Assembly (NCBI GenBank): GCA_902729315.2
Contig: LR746274.1
Coordinates: 4,925,037-4,989,036, forward strand
Direction: 5' to 3'
Source: Spirodela intermedia
Lineage: Eukaryota; Streptophyta; Magnoliopsida; Alismatales; Araceae
DNA length: 64,000 nt
Below are positions 63,500 to 64,000 of the stretch, piece by piece. Below the pieces are notes generated by a model. That model saw only the letters and a program-made list of their open reading frames with translations, had not been told where the DNA came from and did not search any database. The position numbers were made by a program, and so were the translations under genes. Each line of letters opens with the position of its first letter. Position 1 is the first letter of the stretch.

Positions 63500-64000
63500 G
63501 AAGGTAATTACTTCACCATTTTTTTCTCTTTTCAGTCGTTAGTGCCAAGGGTGGGTCAACGTGTCAAGTCAACATAGGTGGAATGTGGGTCGTGAGAAGT
63601 AGGGTCAACATGTAAAGTCAACATGGGTGGAGGTTGGGTCGTAAGCAAATTTATTAAAATAAGGTAAAAAATATTTCCTCTTTCTCTATTCTTCATATCC
63701 TCTTGTGGATCCCTCTCAGATTTTTCTCCTTACTTTGGCCTTACTGGGTCAACCCTAAATAGTCAATGAATCTACTTGAAGGGAGGGCCATATAAAAAGG
63801 CTCGAAGGTGATTACTTCACCATTTTTTATTCTCTCTCTAGTCATTAGCGCCAAGGGCCAACCAATAAAGTGAACGCTGGTGGAGACTGGGTTGTAAGAA
63901 GAAGATTCAACAAATAAAGTCAACACAAGTGGAGATTGGGCTGCGAGAAGAAGGGTCAACTTATAAAGTCAACTCAATAGAGATCGGGTATTAAGAAGGG
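63500..64000. repeat. Short tandem repeats, about 49-bp units rich in GTCAAC
   Basis: Units at 63553-63601 and 63602-63648 share 'gggtcaac.tgt.aagtcaacat' and 'ggtggaatgtgggtcg'-like blocks. A second cluster at about 63837-64000 repeats 'tcaac..ataaagtcaac' and 'tggagattgg'. A larger unit of about 300 bp is also doubled: 'ttacttcaccattttt' occurs at about 63510 and 63814. The array runs off the right edge. It is in the 3' flank of CPI1. Confidence 0.8.

Noticed and set aside
1-64000. CRISPR arrays, operons or phage-like modules
   Set aside because: Nothing of the kind is present. The window is eukaryotic with spliced genes, and the tandem repeats lack CRISPR spacing.

Overview
The window is nuclear DNA of a flowering plant. 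Genes are split by GT-AG introns, a nuclear-type tRNA-Leu is present, and every protein recognised belongs to a standard plant family. Exons are GC-rich (CLV2 strongly so) while introns and spacers are very AT-rich. CT/GA microsatellites sit in several 5' leaders. A non-grass monocot or an early-diverging angiosperm would fit, but the species cannot be fixed from this sequence.

Layout. (1) 1-17 kb: a tandem segmental duplication carrying two copies of a PTI1-like receptor-like cytoplasmic kinase gene on the minus strand. The copy at 11.6-16.9 kb is intact (7 coding exons, 365 codons). The copy at 2.6-4.2 kb is a decayed, 5'-truncated pseudogene. (2) 17-25.3 kb: AT-rich DNA with no supportable gene. 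(3) 26.6-27.1 kb: a single-exon AN1-only stress-associated zinc-finger protein, minus strand. (4) 28.6-39.0 kb: an 11-exon lysophosphatidate acyltransferase (LPAT2 type), minus strand, spread over 10.3 kb. (5) 39.8-44.3 kb: a 7-exon HAD-type plastid FMN hydrolase (FHY1 type), plus strand, divergent from LPAT2. (6) 44.4-46.7 kb: intronless CLAVATA2-type receptor-like protein, minus strand, tail-to-tail with FHY1. (7) 47.2-52.6 kb: a 5-exon U-box/ARM E3 ligase of the PUB45 type, minus strand. (8) 52.7-57.4 kb: spacer with possible retroelement scraps. (9) 57.4 kb: tRNA-Leu(UAA). (10) 57.9-63.1 kb: an 8-exon cycloeucalenol cycloisomerase (CPI1), plus strand, followed by short tandem repeats rich in GTCAAC.

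I built the gene models by hand, from splice signals, reading phase and remembered protein families. All six protein-coding genes with introns or long single exons close in frame from start to stop. The functions (immune kinase, stress zinc finger, glycerolipid, flavin, meristem receptor, ubiquitin ligase, sterol) are unrelated, and I see no operon-like or biosynthetic clustering. I found no convincing undescribed system. The most informative points are the duplication with one live and one dead kinase copy, a GC-AG intron in LPAT2, a 7-nt coding first exon in CPI1, and a cluster of local tandem duplications and microsatellites.
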